A stretch of DNA of 64,000 nt, taken from the NCBI RefSeq assembly GCF_004519305.1, contig NZ_SOZA01000022.1, forward strand, positions 20,022 to 84,021, written 5' to 3'. Source of the stretch: Pseudomonas sp. RIT623. Lineage in GTDB: Bacteria > Pseudomonadota > Gammaproteobacteria > Pseudomonadales > Pseudomonadaceae. Of this stretch, positions 1-8,000 are shown one piece after another. Both the position numbers and the translations under genes were made by a program. The notes under the pieces were generated by a model that made no database searches, was not told the origin of the DNA, and saw only the letters and a list, made by a program, of their open reading frames with translations. Each line of letters opens with the position of its first letter. Within the stretch, counting starts at the first letter, position 1.

Positions 1-1290
1 GCGGACTGGAGCTACCACAAGCGCCGCAGCAAAACCCTGTTCACCACCCTGGAGCACCAGCTGGACAACGGCTGGCAACTGAAGCTGAACGCCGAACACA
101 GTCGCCGCCACTACGACGACACCTTCGCCACTGCCGCCGCCGGTACCGTCAACCCCGACGGCAGTGGCCTGAAGACCTGGAGTGGACGCTGGGCTGGCGA
201 CCCGCGGCAGACCTCGTTCGATCTGTCGGCTGCCGGCCCGTTCGAGCTGTTTTCCCGGGAACACCAGGGCTATCTTGGGGCCAGCCACTATCAGGCGTAC
301 TACCGTAACCCCGGTTACCACCTGTGGACGAGCCAGGCTATCGACAATATCCATACCTGGGACGGCTCGCTGGCGATCCCGGATGCCATCTACAACAAGA
401 CCACCGAAGATGCCCTGGATGAAACCCAGGACGGCCTGGTGGCCTCGGTGCGCTGGAGCCTGACCGACGACCTGTCGCTGATCACCGGCGCGCGGGTGAT
501 CGACTGGAAGCGCGACGAGAGCCATACCACCTTGGCCACAGGCGCCACCACGCGCACCTCGCGTAGCGAGAGCGGGGTGGTCACGCCGTACCTGGGGCTG
601 GTCTATGACATCGACGAGCACTGGTCGGCCTATGCCAGCTACACCACCATCTTCAAGCCACAAAGCAAGCAGGATGCCACGGGGGGCTATCTTGAGCCGC
701 TGGAGGGCGTGAACTATGAGTTGGGGGTCAAGGGCGAGTTCTGGGACAAGCGCCTGACCACCGGGCTGAGTGTCTTCGAAGTGCAACAGGACAATCTCGC
801 GGTGGCTGACGGTGACAAGCTGGCGCCAGACGGCAACCAAGCCTTCCGCGCCGAGTCCGGCACCACGACCCGTGGTTTCGAGATGGAAATGGCCGGGCAG
901 ATCCTGCCCGATTGGCAGGTCTCCGCCAGCTACACCTATGCCCAGGCCGAGGACTCCGACGGCAAGCGCCTGCTCACCGAAGTGCCGCGCGATACCTTCA
1001 AGCTGTTCACCAGCTATCGCCTGCAATCCTTGCCGCAACTGAAAATCGGCGGTGGGGTGCGCTGGCAGGGCATGGAGTACAAGAAGGACGCTGGGCCGCA
1101 TGGCGAAACCTTCAGCCAGGGCGCCTACAGCGTGGTCGATGCGATGGCGCAGTATGCGTTCACGCCGCAAACCAGCGTGTCGCTGAACCTCAACAACCTG
1201 TTCGACGAGAAGTACTACACCGCGATCGGCGCGCGTGGCTGGTACGGCACCCCGCGCAGCGCCACGGCCACCTTGGTCTACGCGTTCTAG
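1..1290 (+). CDS. TonB-dependent siderophore receptor, C-terminal part
   Basis: An open frame enters from the left edge and gives about 429 residues of an outer-membrane beta-barrel. The sequence has alternating amphipathic strands, many Tyr/Trp girdle residues, a late NLNNLFDEKYYT motif and a terminal aromatic residue (TLVYAF), all typical of the last strands of FpvA/FhuE-like ferric-siderophore receptors. The signal peptide, TonB box and plug domain lie outside the window, so neither the siderophore nor any surface-signalling extension can be judged. It would import a ferric siderophore using TonB-ExbBD energy. No Fur box can be assessed because the promoter is off the left edge. The family call is firm; the substrate is unknown. 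Confidence 0.9.
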   Translation, partial: ADWSYHKRRSKTLFTTLEHQLDNGWQLKLNAEHSRRHYDDTFATAAAGTVNPDGSGLKTWSGRWAGDPRQTSFDLSAAGPFELFSREHQGYLGASHYQAYYRNPGYHLWTSQAIDNIHTWDGSLAIPDAIYNKTTEDALDETQDGLVASVRWSLTDDLSLITGARVIDWKRDESHTTLATGATTRTSRSESGVVTPYLGLVYDIDEHWSAYASYTTIFKPQSKQDATGGYLEPLEGVNYELGVKGEFWDKRLTTGLSVFEVQQDNLAVADGDKLAPDGNQAFRAESGTTTRGFEMEMAGQILPDWQVSASYTYAQAEDSDGKRLLTEVPRDTFKLFTSYRLQSLPQLKIGGGVRWQGMEYKKDAGPHGETFSQGAYSVVDAMAQYAFTPQTSVSLNLNNLFDEKYYTAIGARGWYGTPRSATATLVYAF

Positions 1291-1458
1291 CACCGGCCCA
1301 TCCAGCGCCTCGCAGGGGCTGTAAAGCACGGTTTCTGGCTCCGGGCAATAGCTGATAGTGGCTATGGGAGCGGCGCTGGGTGGGTTGCTATGCTGCATTG
1401 GGTCTGGGCACGGGGATGCCCCAGCGCTGGCAAGCGCTGCCAATACAAGGAGGTTCAC

Positions 1459-2037
1459 ATGCAGATCACATTACCCTTGAGTGTCAGCGACTGGAGATAC
1501 AAGACGGCCAGCGGTGGCGGGCTGACCGTGATGTGCGCCGCTGGCACCGCGGGTTTGCTGACCCTGACCGATCCCAGCAAGGTCGAGCAGCAGTTCCGCT
1601 ACGGCTCGCTTGGCCTTGGCGCGGGCGCTGGCGCGCGTCTGCCGCGTATCGGCAAGATCAACTTGCAGGTGCGGGGGCGCAGCGTTGGCGTGGCGGGGGC
1701 GAACGAAGACTTCCCGGCGATCGGTGCGGTGCTGGTGGCGGACTCGGTCGCTGCGCGCGGAGGCTTGACGCGTGACGACTTCAAGGGCGGCTGTGTGTTC
1801 TTCGAGGCCGGCTTGGGCCTGGTCGGCGGTGGTGCTGGCTCAGGCGTCTTGTTCGGCCTCGACCCCAAGCTGCTGATCCTGGGGACTGCGGCGCTGGGTA
1901 GCAGCGGGGCAATCCCGCCCCTGGAAATCTATCCGCGCCTGTTGCGCTCGGCCAAGGGCGTGATCTTTTCGCTGGGGTTCAACGCTGGGGTGCAGGCCGG
2001 CGGCGGGGCCACATTGACCGTGGGCGGGCTGTTCTGA
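1459..2037 (+). CDS. Gly/Ala-rich hypothetical protein
   Basis: The predicted protein has 192 residues. The ATG at 1459 follows a strong AAGGAGG ribosome-binding site (1447-1453), which decides the start over an upstream in-frame ATG at 1390. The protein is rich in Gly, Ala and Leu, with segments such as GLGAGAGAR, GLGLVGGGAGSG and a C-terminal GGGATLTVGGLF. There is no cleavable signal peptide, and I recognise no catalytic motif or family. The stop codon sits in the loop of a perfect hairpin (2027-2045). It lies between a siderophore receptor and an opposite-strand membrane protein, which gives no clue to function. Confidence 0.7.
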   Translation: MQITLPLSVSDWRYKTASGGGLTVMCAAGTAGLLTLTDPSKVEQQFRYGSLGLGAGAGARLPRIGKINLQVRGRSVGVAGANEDFPAIGAVLVADSVAARGGLTRDDFKGGCVFFEAGLGLVGGGAGSGVLFGLDPKLLILGTAALGSSGAIPPLEIYPRLLRSAKGVIFSLGFNAGVQAGGGATLTVGGLF

Positions 2038-2045
2038 GAACAGCC
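2027..2045 (+). other. Hairpin enclosing a stop codon
   Basis: The arms GGCTGTTC and GAACAGCC form a perfect 8-bp stem around a TGA loop, and that TGA is the stop codon of the Gly-rich gene. No T-run follows, so it is not a canonical intrinsic terminator. It may protect the 3' end of the mRNA or be a weak terminator. Confidence 0.5.
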
Positions 2046-2068
2046 GCGAGCGGATTGAAAGCCGCCAA

Positions 2069-2650
2069 TCACTCCGGCGGTAGCGTCAAGCCAAAGCATG
2101 CCAGCGCCAGCAGCGCGGCCCCCAGCACGATGAAGACATAGTTGAGCACCGTGAAACGGGCGTTGCTTTGGCCCTGCGGGTCACCTGCGGCGGCGTTCAG
2201 GCCCTGCTGGCCGAGCCAGGTGATCCAGCCCATGACCGGAAGCATTGCCAGGCTGACGGCATCCAGCATCGGGTAGCCGATATTCTTGCGCACCAGGCTG
2301 TCGATGATATTGCTGATGATCAGCATCACCACGAACAGGGTCGCCAGGCTGCGGTGCGGCCAGTGAATGTCGCGGCCATCGCGCTTGAGACGGGCATCGG
2401 CCGCGCGGTACAGCGCATGGGTGAAGAAAATGGCGAAGATCGCCCGGGCGACCGGCCACAGGTTTTCACCGCTGCTGAGCTTGTACTGCTTCCAGTTCTT
2501 GTAGGCCCAGTACAACTGGTAAAGGCTGAAGGTGAGAATGAACAGGGTGAGGAACTTGCCGCGAGAAACCACGTAGAAAGGCGCTTGTTCGGCTTCTTGC
2601 GTGGGGAAGGTGCGCTCTGTTTGCGGCGCGTTGTAGAAGGTGTCAGACAC
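2069..2650 (-). CDS. DUF4234-like integral membrane protein
   Basis: The preferred start is GTG at 2650, placed just after AAGGAGAGCCC on the minus strand; a longer ATG start at 2686 has no ribosome-binding site. The 193-residue product has a short polar N-terminus followed by hydrophobic segments around FLTLFILTFSLYQLYWAYKNW, an interior stretch near LATLFVVMLIISNII, a third near LAMLPVMGWITWL, and a last segment FIVLGAALLALACFGL. The YxLYW-K-NW signature resembles the DUF4234/DUF805-like small membrane proteins of pseudomonads. The function is unknown. It is followed on the same strand by no close partner and is probably monocistronic. Confidence 0.7.
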   Translation of the reverse strand: MSDTFYNAPQTERTFPTQEAEQAPFYVVSRGKFLTLFILTFSLYQLYWAYKNWKQYKLSSGENLWPVARAIFAIFFTHALYRAADARLKRDGRDIHWPHRSLATLFVVMLIISNIIDSLVRKNIGYPMLDAVSLAMLPVMGWITWLGQQGLNAAAGDPQGQSNARFTVLNYVFIVLGAALLALACFGLTLPPE

Positions 2651-2752
2651 GGGCTCTCCTTGGATGGTCTGCAAAGGGGGCGCCACGTTAACCTAGTCTG
2701 TACGGTAAAACCATGCAGGCCTGCGCGCATGAGCGCCCGGATCAGGATGGGG

Positions 2753-3193
2753 TCATTTGCCAAAGGCGCTGGCCGCACTGTTGATGGCAACAAAAAGCCC
2801 AATGATCGAAGCAAGATAAATGCCCAGCACGAGTAGTACAGATTCAAAAAGGGCGAGTTTGCACTGCTTGACGAGGAACAGGGCGCAACTTTTGAACCGT
2901 GCTCCGCGCGGCATGTCCGGCAAACTTGCCTTGTGCGCGTGAAAACCGGCGGCTTCATCGTGGATGAAGGCGGCGAAGAACGGCTTCAAGTTGGCGATGA
3001 CGGCCAGTCCCAGGATCGCGCTCAACACCGACAGCACAAAGATCAACACCCATCCATCGGCACTTCTGTGGGTATCGAAGGCGTGTCCGGCTTTGTATGC
3101 CAGCAAGGCAATGAAACTGGTGATGATGAACTGTATGGACAGGTTTCGTAAAAGCTCAAGGAAGGGTTTTTGTCCTTTGCCCAGTACCCACAT
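2753..3193 (-). CDS. Hypothetical inner-membrane protein
   Basis: The product is 146 residues if translation starts at the ATG at 3193, which has GGGA about 8 bases upstream; an upstream in-frame ATG at 3277 lacks such a site. Hydrophobic segments appear near IQFIITSFIALLAYKAG, WVLIFVLSVLSAILGLAVI and the C-terminal LLVLGIYLASIIGLFVAI, so three membrane spans are likely. A soluble loop with His and Cys residues separates spans two and three. I do not recognise the family. It lies upstream of the DUF4234-like gene on the same strand, with about 100 bases between them, so the two may be co-transcribed. Confidence 0.6.
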   Translation of the reverse strand: MWVLGKGQKPFLELLRNLSIQFIITSFIALLAYKAGHAFDTHRSADGWVLIFVLSVLSAILGLAVIANLKPFFAAFIHDEAAGFHAHKASLPDMPRGARFKSCALFLVKQCKLALFESVLLVLGIYLASIIGLFVAINSAASAFGK

Positions 3194-3364
3194 GCGTTCT
3201 GCTCCCTGTACGTTCCGCCCGGCAATGAGAGGGAAGTTGCGGGGGAACAATATCGCTGATGAACAGGCCCTGTCCATGCAAGGCAGAGGCTTGGCGTACT
3301 GGCTCCGGGCGCTCTAGCGCAATTCACGCTGGTATTCGTGTCGATGGGGCGGCTGTAGTGCATC

Positions 3365-3622
3365 GTGATCAAGAGCTGCAAGGTCCACAGCATGCGCGCG
3401 GGCCTGGCGGTCTATGCCGGCCTGGTGTCGCTCGAGACGCTGGCAGCGTTGATTACAGGGTTGGGCGGGCTGTTCACCCTGGCCAGGGTGCTGCATGCAT
3501 CGACCTGCCTGGCGCAACGGCAGCGGTGGCGTACCCATGAGTCATGGCGTGGTTGCCCGGTGGTTGCCCGGTGGTTGCTCGGGTTGGCGGGTTGGATCAC
3601 CGTGCAGGTGTGGCAACCGTGA
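3365..3622 (+). CDS. Possible small hydrophobic protein
   Basis: This is an open frame of 85 codons from GTG, or 76 from an ATG at 3392, with one hydrophobic stretch (LVSLETLAALITGLGGLFTLARVL). No convincing ribosome-binding site is visible, and an opposite-strand frame of similar length overlaps it. It is reported because 3194-3682 otherwise holds no gene. It may well be non-coding. Confidence 0.25.
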   Translation: MIKSCKVHSMRAGLAVYAGLVSLETLAALITGLGGLFTLARVLHASTCLAQRQRWRTHESWRGCPVVARWLLGLAGWITVQVWQP

Positions 3623-3630
3623 CTTTACAT

Positions 3631-3659
3631 GGAATTATTCCACGCCAATAATTATTGGC
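3631..3659. promoter_or_regulatory. Tandem AT-rich palindromes before the ATPase gene
   Basis: Two adjoining dyads are visible. GGAATTATTCC (3631-3641) has 5-base arms around a central T. GCCAATAATTATTGGC (3644-3659) is a perfect 16-bp palindrome. They end 23 bases before the ATG at 3683, and AATAATT recurs at 3663-3672 nearby. In this GC-rich DNA such a cluster looks like an operator for a dimeric regulator; that role is inferred. Confidence 0.5.
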
Positions 3660-3682
3660 AACGAATAATTTGGGGTAATCCA

Positions 3683-4846
3683 ATGGCTGACATCTTCCTG
3701 CGCCCTGAACTGGCCGCCGACATGGCGCGACAGCTGCTCGAGCCGTCCGCGTTGGATATCGGCCTGCGCTCCGGGTTATTCCTGTCTGGCCTACGGCGCA
3801 CGGGCAAGACCACTTTCCTCAAGAACGACCTGATCCCCGCGCTGGAGACCAGGGGCGCGCTGGTGATCTACGTCGACCTGTGGAGCGATACCCAGACCAG
3901 CCCGGTCAAGTTGGTGCTGGCCGCCGTGCGCAAGGCCCTGCACGAACTGCAGACCCCTGCCTCGTCGTTCATGCAGCGGCTACGGGCCCTGCGCGGCGCC
4001 GAGGTGGAACTGGCCGGCTTCAAGTTCGGTTTCAACCTCGACACCCTGGGCGAAGCGGGCGGCGTGACGCTGGCCCAGGCGTTGGGCGAGGTGGTGGACC
4101 AGGCCAAGGCCAATGTGGTGTTGATCGTCGACGAAGTGCAGCACGCCATCACCACCGAGGACGGCCAGCAGATGATGCTGGCGCTCAAGGCCGCGCGTGA
4201 CGCCATCAACCCGCGGCCAGCCCCGGCGGGGCATTTCCTGTTCATCGGCACCGGCTCGCACCGGGCGATGGTCAACGAACTGACTGCTCGGCGTAACCAG
4301 GCGTTCGCCGGCGCGACCAACGTGGCCTACCCGGTGCTGGGCGAGGACTATGTCGCGTTCTGGCTCGAACGGCTTGCGGCCGATGGCCTGGATAACCTAC
4401 CGTCGCTGGCGGTGGCGAGCGAGGCGTTCGCCACCCTGGGCAGCCGGCCCGAGGAATTCATCCGTGCCTTGCGCCAGTTGATTCATTCGCCAAGCCTGAG
4501 CTCCGGCGCGGATCTGGTGCTGCCAGTGATCGCGGCCACCCTGCGTTCGGCGGCGGCGGACCTGGAGCTGATGAAGGTCGAGGAGCTGGGTGTGCTGGCC
4601 CAGGCCATCTTCGCCCGCATCGCCTCGGTAGATGGCGAGACCCGCGGGGTGTTTTCCAGCGAGGCGGCGGCGGAGTATTCGAGGTTCGTCGGGCGCGAGG
4701 TGCGCGTGGAGGAGGTGCAGCCGGTGGCCAATGACCTGCTGGCCGCCAACCTGATCATCCGCCGCGGGCATGGCCTGTACGGCGTCACCGATCCGTTCGT
4801 GCAGGAGATCTGGCGCGAGCGCCAGGCCCTGCTGGGCAAGCGCTGA
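3683..4846 (+). CDS. AAA/STAND-type ATP-binding protein
   Basis: The protein has 387 residues from the ATG at 3683, which follows a GGGG-containing site; an in-frame ATG at 3629 would run through the palindromes. A Walker A motif GLRRTGKTT lies at residues 36-44 and a Walker B motif VVLIVDEVQ at about 145-153. After these come sensor-like FIGTGSHR and a C-terminal region with a winged-helix flavour (DLLAANLIIRRGHGLYGVTDPFV). This is the layout of prokaryotic AAA ATPases of the archaeal ATPase/ORC-like group, which act as molecular switches. There is no partner gene in the same direction. Its role is unknown; the unusual promoter suggests tight control. Confidence 0.75.
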   Translation: MADIFLRPELAADMARQLLEPSALDIGLRSGLFLSGLRRTGKTTFLKNDLIPALETRGALVIYVDLWSDTQTSPVKLVLAAVRKALHELQTPASSFMQRLRALRGAEVELAGFKFGFNLDTLGEAGGVTLAQALGEVVDQAKANVVLIVDEVQHAITTEDGQQMMLALKAARDAINPRPAPAGHFLFIGTGSHRAMVNELTARRNQAFAGATNVAYPVLGEDYVAFWLERLAADGLDNLPSLAVASEAFATLGSRPEEFIRALRQLIHSPSLSSGADLVLPVIAATLRSAAADLELMKVEELGVLAQAIFARIASVDGETRGVFSSEAAAEYSRFVGREVRVEEVQPVANDLLAANLIIRRGHGLYGVTDPFVQEIWRERQALLGKR

Positions 4847-4848
4847 GG

Positions 4849-5640
4849 TCAACTGGCCGGGTGCGTTTCCTGCCTGGCCATGAAGAAGCGGGCAAACAGC
4901 TCCGACTGCGACTTGATGTTCAACTTCGCGTAGAGGTTGCGCCGGTGGACCTTGATGGTTTCCGTCGACAATGACAGCTTGCCGGCGATTTCCTTGTTGG
5001 AAAAACCACTGAGCAACAAGCGCAACACATCGCTTTCGCGGGTGGTGATCTGGGTGCCGAGCTGGGCGAGTGTTGCTTGCCAGGGCGGCGGTTCACCGAG
5101 GTTCTTCTCGCCATCGACTTCAAAGTTCATGCGCTGGCGCATGAGCGCGGTCACCCAGGGCTTGATCAGGTCGAGCACGGTGATCTGCTCCTGGCTGAAG
5201 CGGGTCTTGCTGCCAATGGACAGGCACAGGGTTCTGTCCGCGTCGAGCTGGACGTTGTACTGCGCTTCGTCGGTGGAAATATATTGGGCGAAATACTGGT
5301 GGTAGTACTCGGTGTCGAGAAAGTATTCCGGGGCGATATCCAGCAGGTGGAAAAAGCCGCTCTGCGGCTGCTCGCGGTTGGCGATGTAGAACGGGTCGAG
5401 CAGGTACAGCCCCTTCACGTAGCGATGAATGAGCGCATCGACCTCTTGCGCATCCGCCACTTCGGGAAAGCTCACCACTTCCACTTGCTGGTGGCTGAAG
5501 ATCAGCACCACCCAGTTGTCGATCTGCACGTACTCGTTCAAGACCCGCACCAGTGAACTCCAGAATGCGGGGCGGTCCAGTTGCAGGATGAGTTTGCCGA
5601 TCGATCGGTGCCAGGCCAGTCCATGTAGGTCGAACGGCAT
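4849..5640 (-). CDS. LuxR-family transcriptional regulator
   Basis: The protein has 263 residues. The N-terminal ~190 residues form a sensory region rich in aromatics (for example DTEYYHQYF) that I cannot match to an autoinducer-binding domain. Residues ~197-255 form a LuxR/GerE helix-turn-helix: TTRESDVLRLLLSGFSNKEI followed by AGKLSLSTETIKVHRRNLYAKL. There is no receiver domain. The gene is divergent from the polyamine-type binding protein at 5779, with 138 bases shared between them, so it is the natural candidate regulator of that gene. Its stop is two bases from the convergent ATPase gene's stop. Confidence 0.85.
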   Translation of the reverse strand: MPFDLHGLAWHRSIGKLILQLDRPAFWSSLVRVLNEYVQIDNWVVLIFSHQQVEVVSFPEVADAQEVDALIHRYVKGLYLLDPFYIANREQPQSGFFHLLDIAPEYFLDTEYYHQYFAQYISTDEAQYNVQLDADRTLCLSIGSKTRFSQEQITVLDLIKPWVTALMRQRMNFEVDGEKNLGEPPPWQATLAQLGTQITTRESDVLRLLLSGFSNKEIAGKLSLSTETIKVHRRNLYAKLNIKSQSELFARFFMARQETHPAS

Positions 5641-5778
5641 TTTCTACCCCTTTTGGGTTAGGGAGTCGTGGGTCAGGGCTAAGTATTCTTGGGTATTTAC
5701 TCTGCGAGCATGCCCGGTATAGTCGCTGTCTGGGCCCAGGAAGGGCCAGAAGATACATGCTTTGGATAAGGATGTTGC

Positions 5779-6882
5779 ATGAGAAGATCACGTTTGCGAA
5801 CCCTTTTTGCGGCTTCGCTGCTCGGTACGGCCATCAGCACCACGGCCGCCGCCGCGCAGCCGGCGATGCACCTGTACAACTGGTTCGGGCTGCTCGCGCC
5901 AGAGACCCCCAAGGCCTTCGAGCAGGAAACCGGCACCCGCGTGCACATGGATGCCTTCGACAGTGCCGACATCATGCAGAGCAAGGTGATGGCCGGGCGC
6001 ACCGGCTATGACGTGGTGGTGGCCACCTCCAATGTGCTGCCCAGCCTGATCCAGGCCGGCGTGCTGCAACCGCTGGACCGCGAGCAACTGGGCAACCTCG
6101 CGCATATCGACCCCGATATCCTCGCCCAGCTGGCGGTCAACGACCCCGGCAACCGCTACGCGGTGCCTTACCTGTGGGGCACCACCGGCATCGGCTACGA
6201 CGTCGACAAGGTCAAGTCGGCCCTGGGCGACCAGGCGCCGGTGGATAGCTGGGACCTGATCTTCAAGGAAGAGAACATCAGCAAGCTGAAGTCGTGCGGC
6301 GTGGCCATGCTCGACTCGCCCAGCGAGATCATCTCGATTGCCCTGAACTACCTCGGCCTGCCCAGCAACAGCACTAACCCGGAGGATTACCAGAAGGCCC
6401 AAGCGCTGCTGCTGAAAATCCGCCCCTACGTGCTGTATTTCGACTCATCGCGCATCGACACCGACATGGCCGACGGCAATATCTGCGCGGTGGTGGGTTG
6501 GGCCAACGGCGCGCTGGCCGCGCAGGCGCTCAACGAGAAGAACAACACCGGGCGCAGGATCAGCTACAGCCTGCCGCGCGAAGGCGCGCTGGTGTGGTCG
6601 GAAAACCTGGTGTTGCTCAAGGATGCGCCGCATCCCAAGGAAGGCATGGCGTTCATCAACTACATGATGCGCCCGGAAGTGATCGCCAAGACCTCCAACC
6701 ACACGCTGTACCCCAACGCCAACAAGGACGCCACCCAGTTCGTCGAGCAGGTGCTGCGGGACAACCCGTGGATCTACCCCGACAAGAAGACGGTCGCCAC
6801 GCTGATTCCGCTCGAGCCGCTGCCGTTGAAGCTGGAGCGGATCCGTACCCGGGTCTGGACCAAGGTCAAGAGCGGCGTTTGA
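5779..6882 (+). CDS. Polyamine-type ABC transporter substrate-binding protein (PotF/SpuD family)
   Basis: The product has 367 residues. A Sec signal peptide occupies residues 1-26 (RRSRLRTLFAASLLGTAIS, cleavage near TAAAA). The mature protein has landmark motifs of the PotD/PotF/SpuD family: LYNWFG at the start, FEQETGTRVHMDAFDSAD, YDVVVATSNVL, YAVPYLWGTTGIGYD and the late EGALVWSENLVLLKDAPHP. It would bind putrescine, spermidine or a related amine in the periplasm. AAGGA precedes the ATG. No permease or ATPase gene is adjacent, so it is an orphan binding protein that must share a transporter or serve a sensory role. A LuxR regulator is divergent. Confidence 0.88.
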   Translation: MRRSRLRTLFAASLLGTAISTTAAAAQPAMHLYNWFGLLAPETPKAFEQETGTRVHMDAFDSADIMQSKVMAGRTGYDVVVATSNVLPSLIQAGVLQPLDREQLGNLAHIDPDILAQLAVNDPGNRYAVPYLWGTTGIGYDVDKVKSALGDQAPVDSWDLIFKEENISKLKSCGVAMLDSPSEIISIALNYLGLPSNSTNPEDYQKAQALLLKIRPYVLYFDSSRIDTDMADGNICAVVGWANGALAAQALNEKNNTGRRISYSLPREGALVWSENLVLLKDAPHPKEGMAFINYMMRPEVIAKTSNHTLYPNANKDATQFVEQVLRDNPWIYPDKKTVATLIPLEPLPLKLERIRTRVWTKVKSGV

Positions 6883-7054
6883 GCTGAGCCCAGGTGCCGC
6901 CAGCTGCTCGAGGCCGGTATGGCCCGGGCAGCGCGTGCGCGGCCTGTTGATTCAAGCATCCCGCGAAGCATCGCCCCTCGGCGCCCGGCTGTCCTGCGCG
7001 GCGGGGTGCTGGTTTCGCGTGCCTCACCCATCTTATGCAGGAGGAGAACAGCGG
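6883..7054. other. Intergenic stretch
   Basis: These 172 bases lie between the binding-protein gene and the VgrG-like gene. They contain a GC-rich tract and the AGGAGGAG ribosome-binding site of the next gene (7040-7047). I see no clear terminator or operator. Confidence 0.4.
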
Positions 7055-7927
7055 ATGTTCAGCCCAGCCCATAAGACCCACTTGAGTTTGACCATCGAAG
7101 GTGTGGCGCATGCTTTCCAGGTGCTTGGCTACACCGGGGAAGAGGTGGCCAACAGGCCGTACTTCTTCAACCTGGAGCTGGCCAGCGAGTGGCCAGAGGC
7201 GAAGCTGCAAGGCTATGTCGACCGCGCGGCGTATTTCAGCTTTGACCCGCGTGGCCAGGGCATTCACGGACGGATCTACCATATCGCGCAACGTCCTCGG
7301 GGGGCGCGTTCGACACGCTACCACTTGGCCCTCGTGCCGCACTTGTCCTATTTGCGCCACCGTATCAACCGCAGGATCTATCAACGGCTGTCGGTGCCGA
7401 AGATCGTCGCCTTGATCCTGGAGGAGCACGGTATCGTCGGTGATGCTTATCGCTTCGAGCTCGGCGCGTGCTACCCCGAGCTGGACTACTGCACCCAGTA
7501 TGACGAGACCGATCTGCATTTCATGCAGCGCTTGTGCGAGCAAGCAGGTATCCGTTTTTATTTCCAGCACAGCCCCCAGGGCCATGTGCTGGTGTTGGCC
7601 GATGGCCAGGCGGTGTTGCCGTGGGGCGTGCTTTACCGCCCGCCGGTGGTGCACAGCAAGCCCCAGGTGCCGGATGGGCAGACCGCCGTGGTGCTGGCGT
7701 TGGAGGATGAAGTGGCCCGCAGGGAGAGGGGCCTGGCAAGGGTCAAGGTGCAGTTGCCCTGGGACCCCGATGGCTGGTTCGATGACAAGAGCAGTTGCTG
7801 GCTGCCAGTGGCGACCGATTGGCAGTGCGCAACCCCGCAGTTGCAGGTGGGCATGGGGGTGGTGGTTACCTTTGTCGATAATGATCCGGATCAGCCATTG
7901 GTGACGGGGTGTTTGTGTTGTGGTTGA
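7055..7927 (+). CDS. Short VgrG-like protein (gp27-like region plus OB-fold, no needle)
   Basis: The protein has 290 residues from the ATG after AGGAGGAG. The N-terminal ~185 residues match the gp27-like part of VgrG: LTIEGVAHAFQVLGYTG, HGRIYHIAQ, RIYQRLSVPKIVALILEEHGI, YCTQYDETDLHFMQRLCEQ and GIRFYF. Residues ~225-290 match the OB-fold that normally follows (GLARVKVQLPWDPDGW then SSCWLPVATDW then DNDPDQPLVTG). Family members usually exceed 600 residues because a beta-helical spike and DUF2345 follow; here the protein stops within or right after the OB-fold. No tss or PAAR genes are near. It is either a truncated remnant or an intact small spike-hub variant. Confidence 0.8.
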   Translation: MFSPAHKTHLSLTIEGVAHAFQVLGYTGEEVANRPYFFNLELASEWPEAKLQGYVDRAAYFSFDPRGQGIHGRIYHIAQRPRGARSTRYHLALVPHLSYLRHRINRRIYQRLSVPKIVALILEEHGIVGDAYRFELGACYPELDYCTQYDETDLHFMQRLCEQAGIRFYFQHSPQGHVLVLADGQAVLPWGVLYRPPVVHSKPQVPDGQTAVVLALEDEVARRERGLARVKVQLPWDPDGWFDDKSSCWLPVATDWQCATPQLQVGMGVVVTFVDNDPDQPLVTGCLCCG

Positions 7928-8000
7928 CGGCCTTGGGGCTATGGTCTGCATCGAGGCGGGCGATTTGGGGGTTGCGGCATACGGTAATGCCCCGGGAATA

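Noticed and set aside
3314..3538. A 74-codon minus-strand frame opposite the possible small gene at 3365
   Set aside because: It has no ribosome-binding site, a low-complexity Arg/Gln/His-rich product, and no neighbour support.
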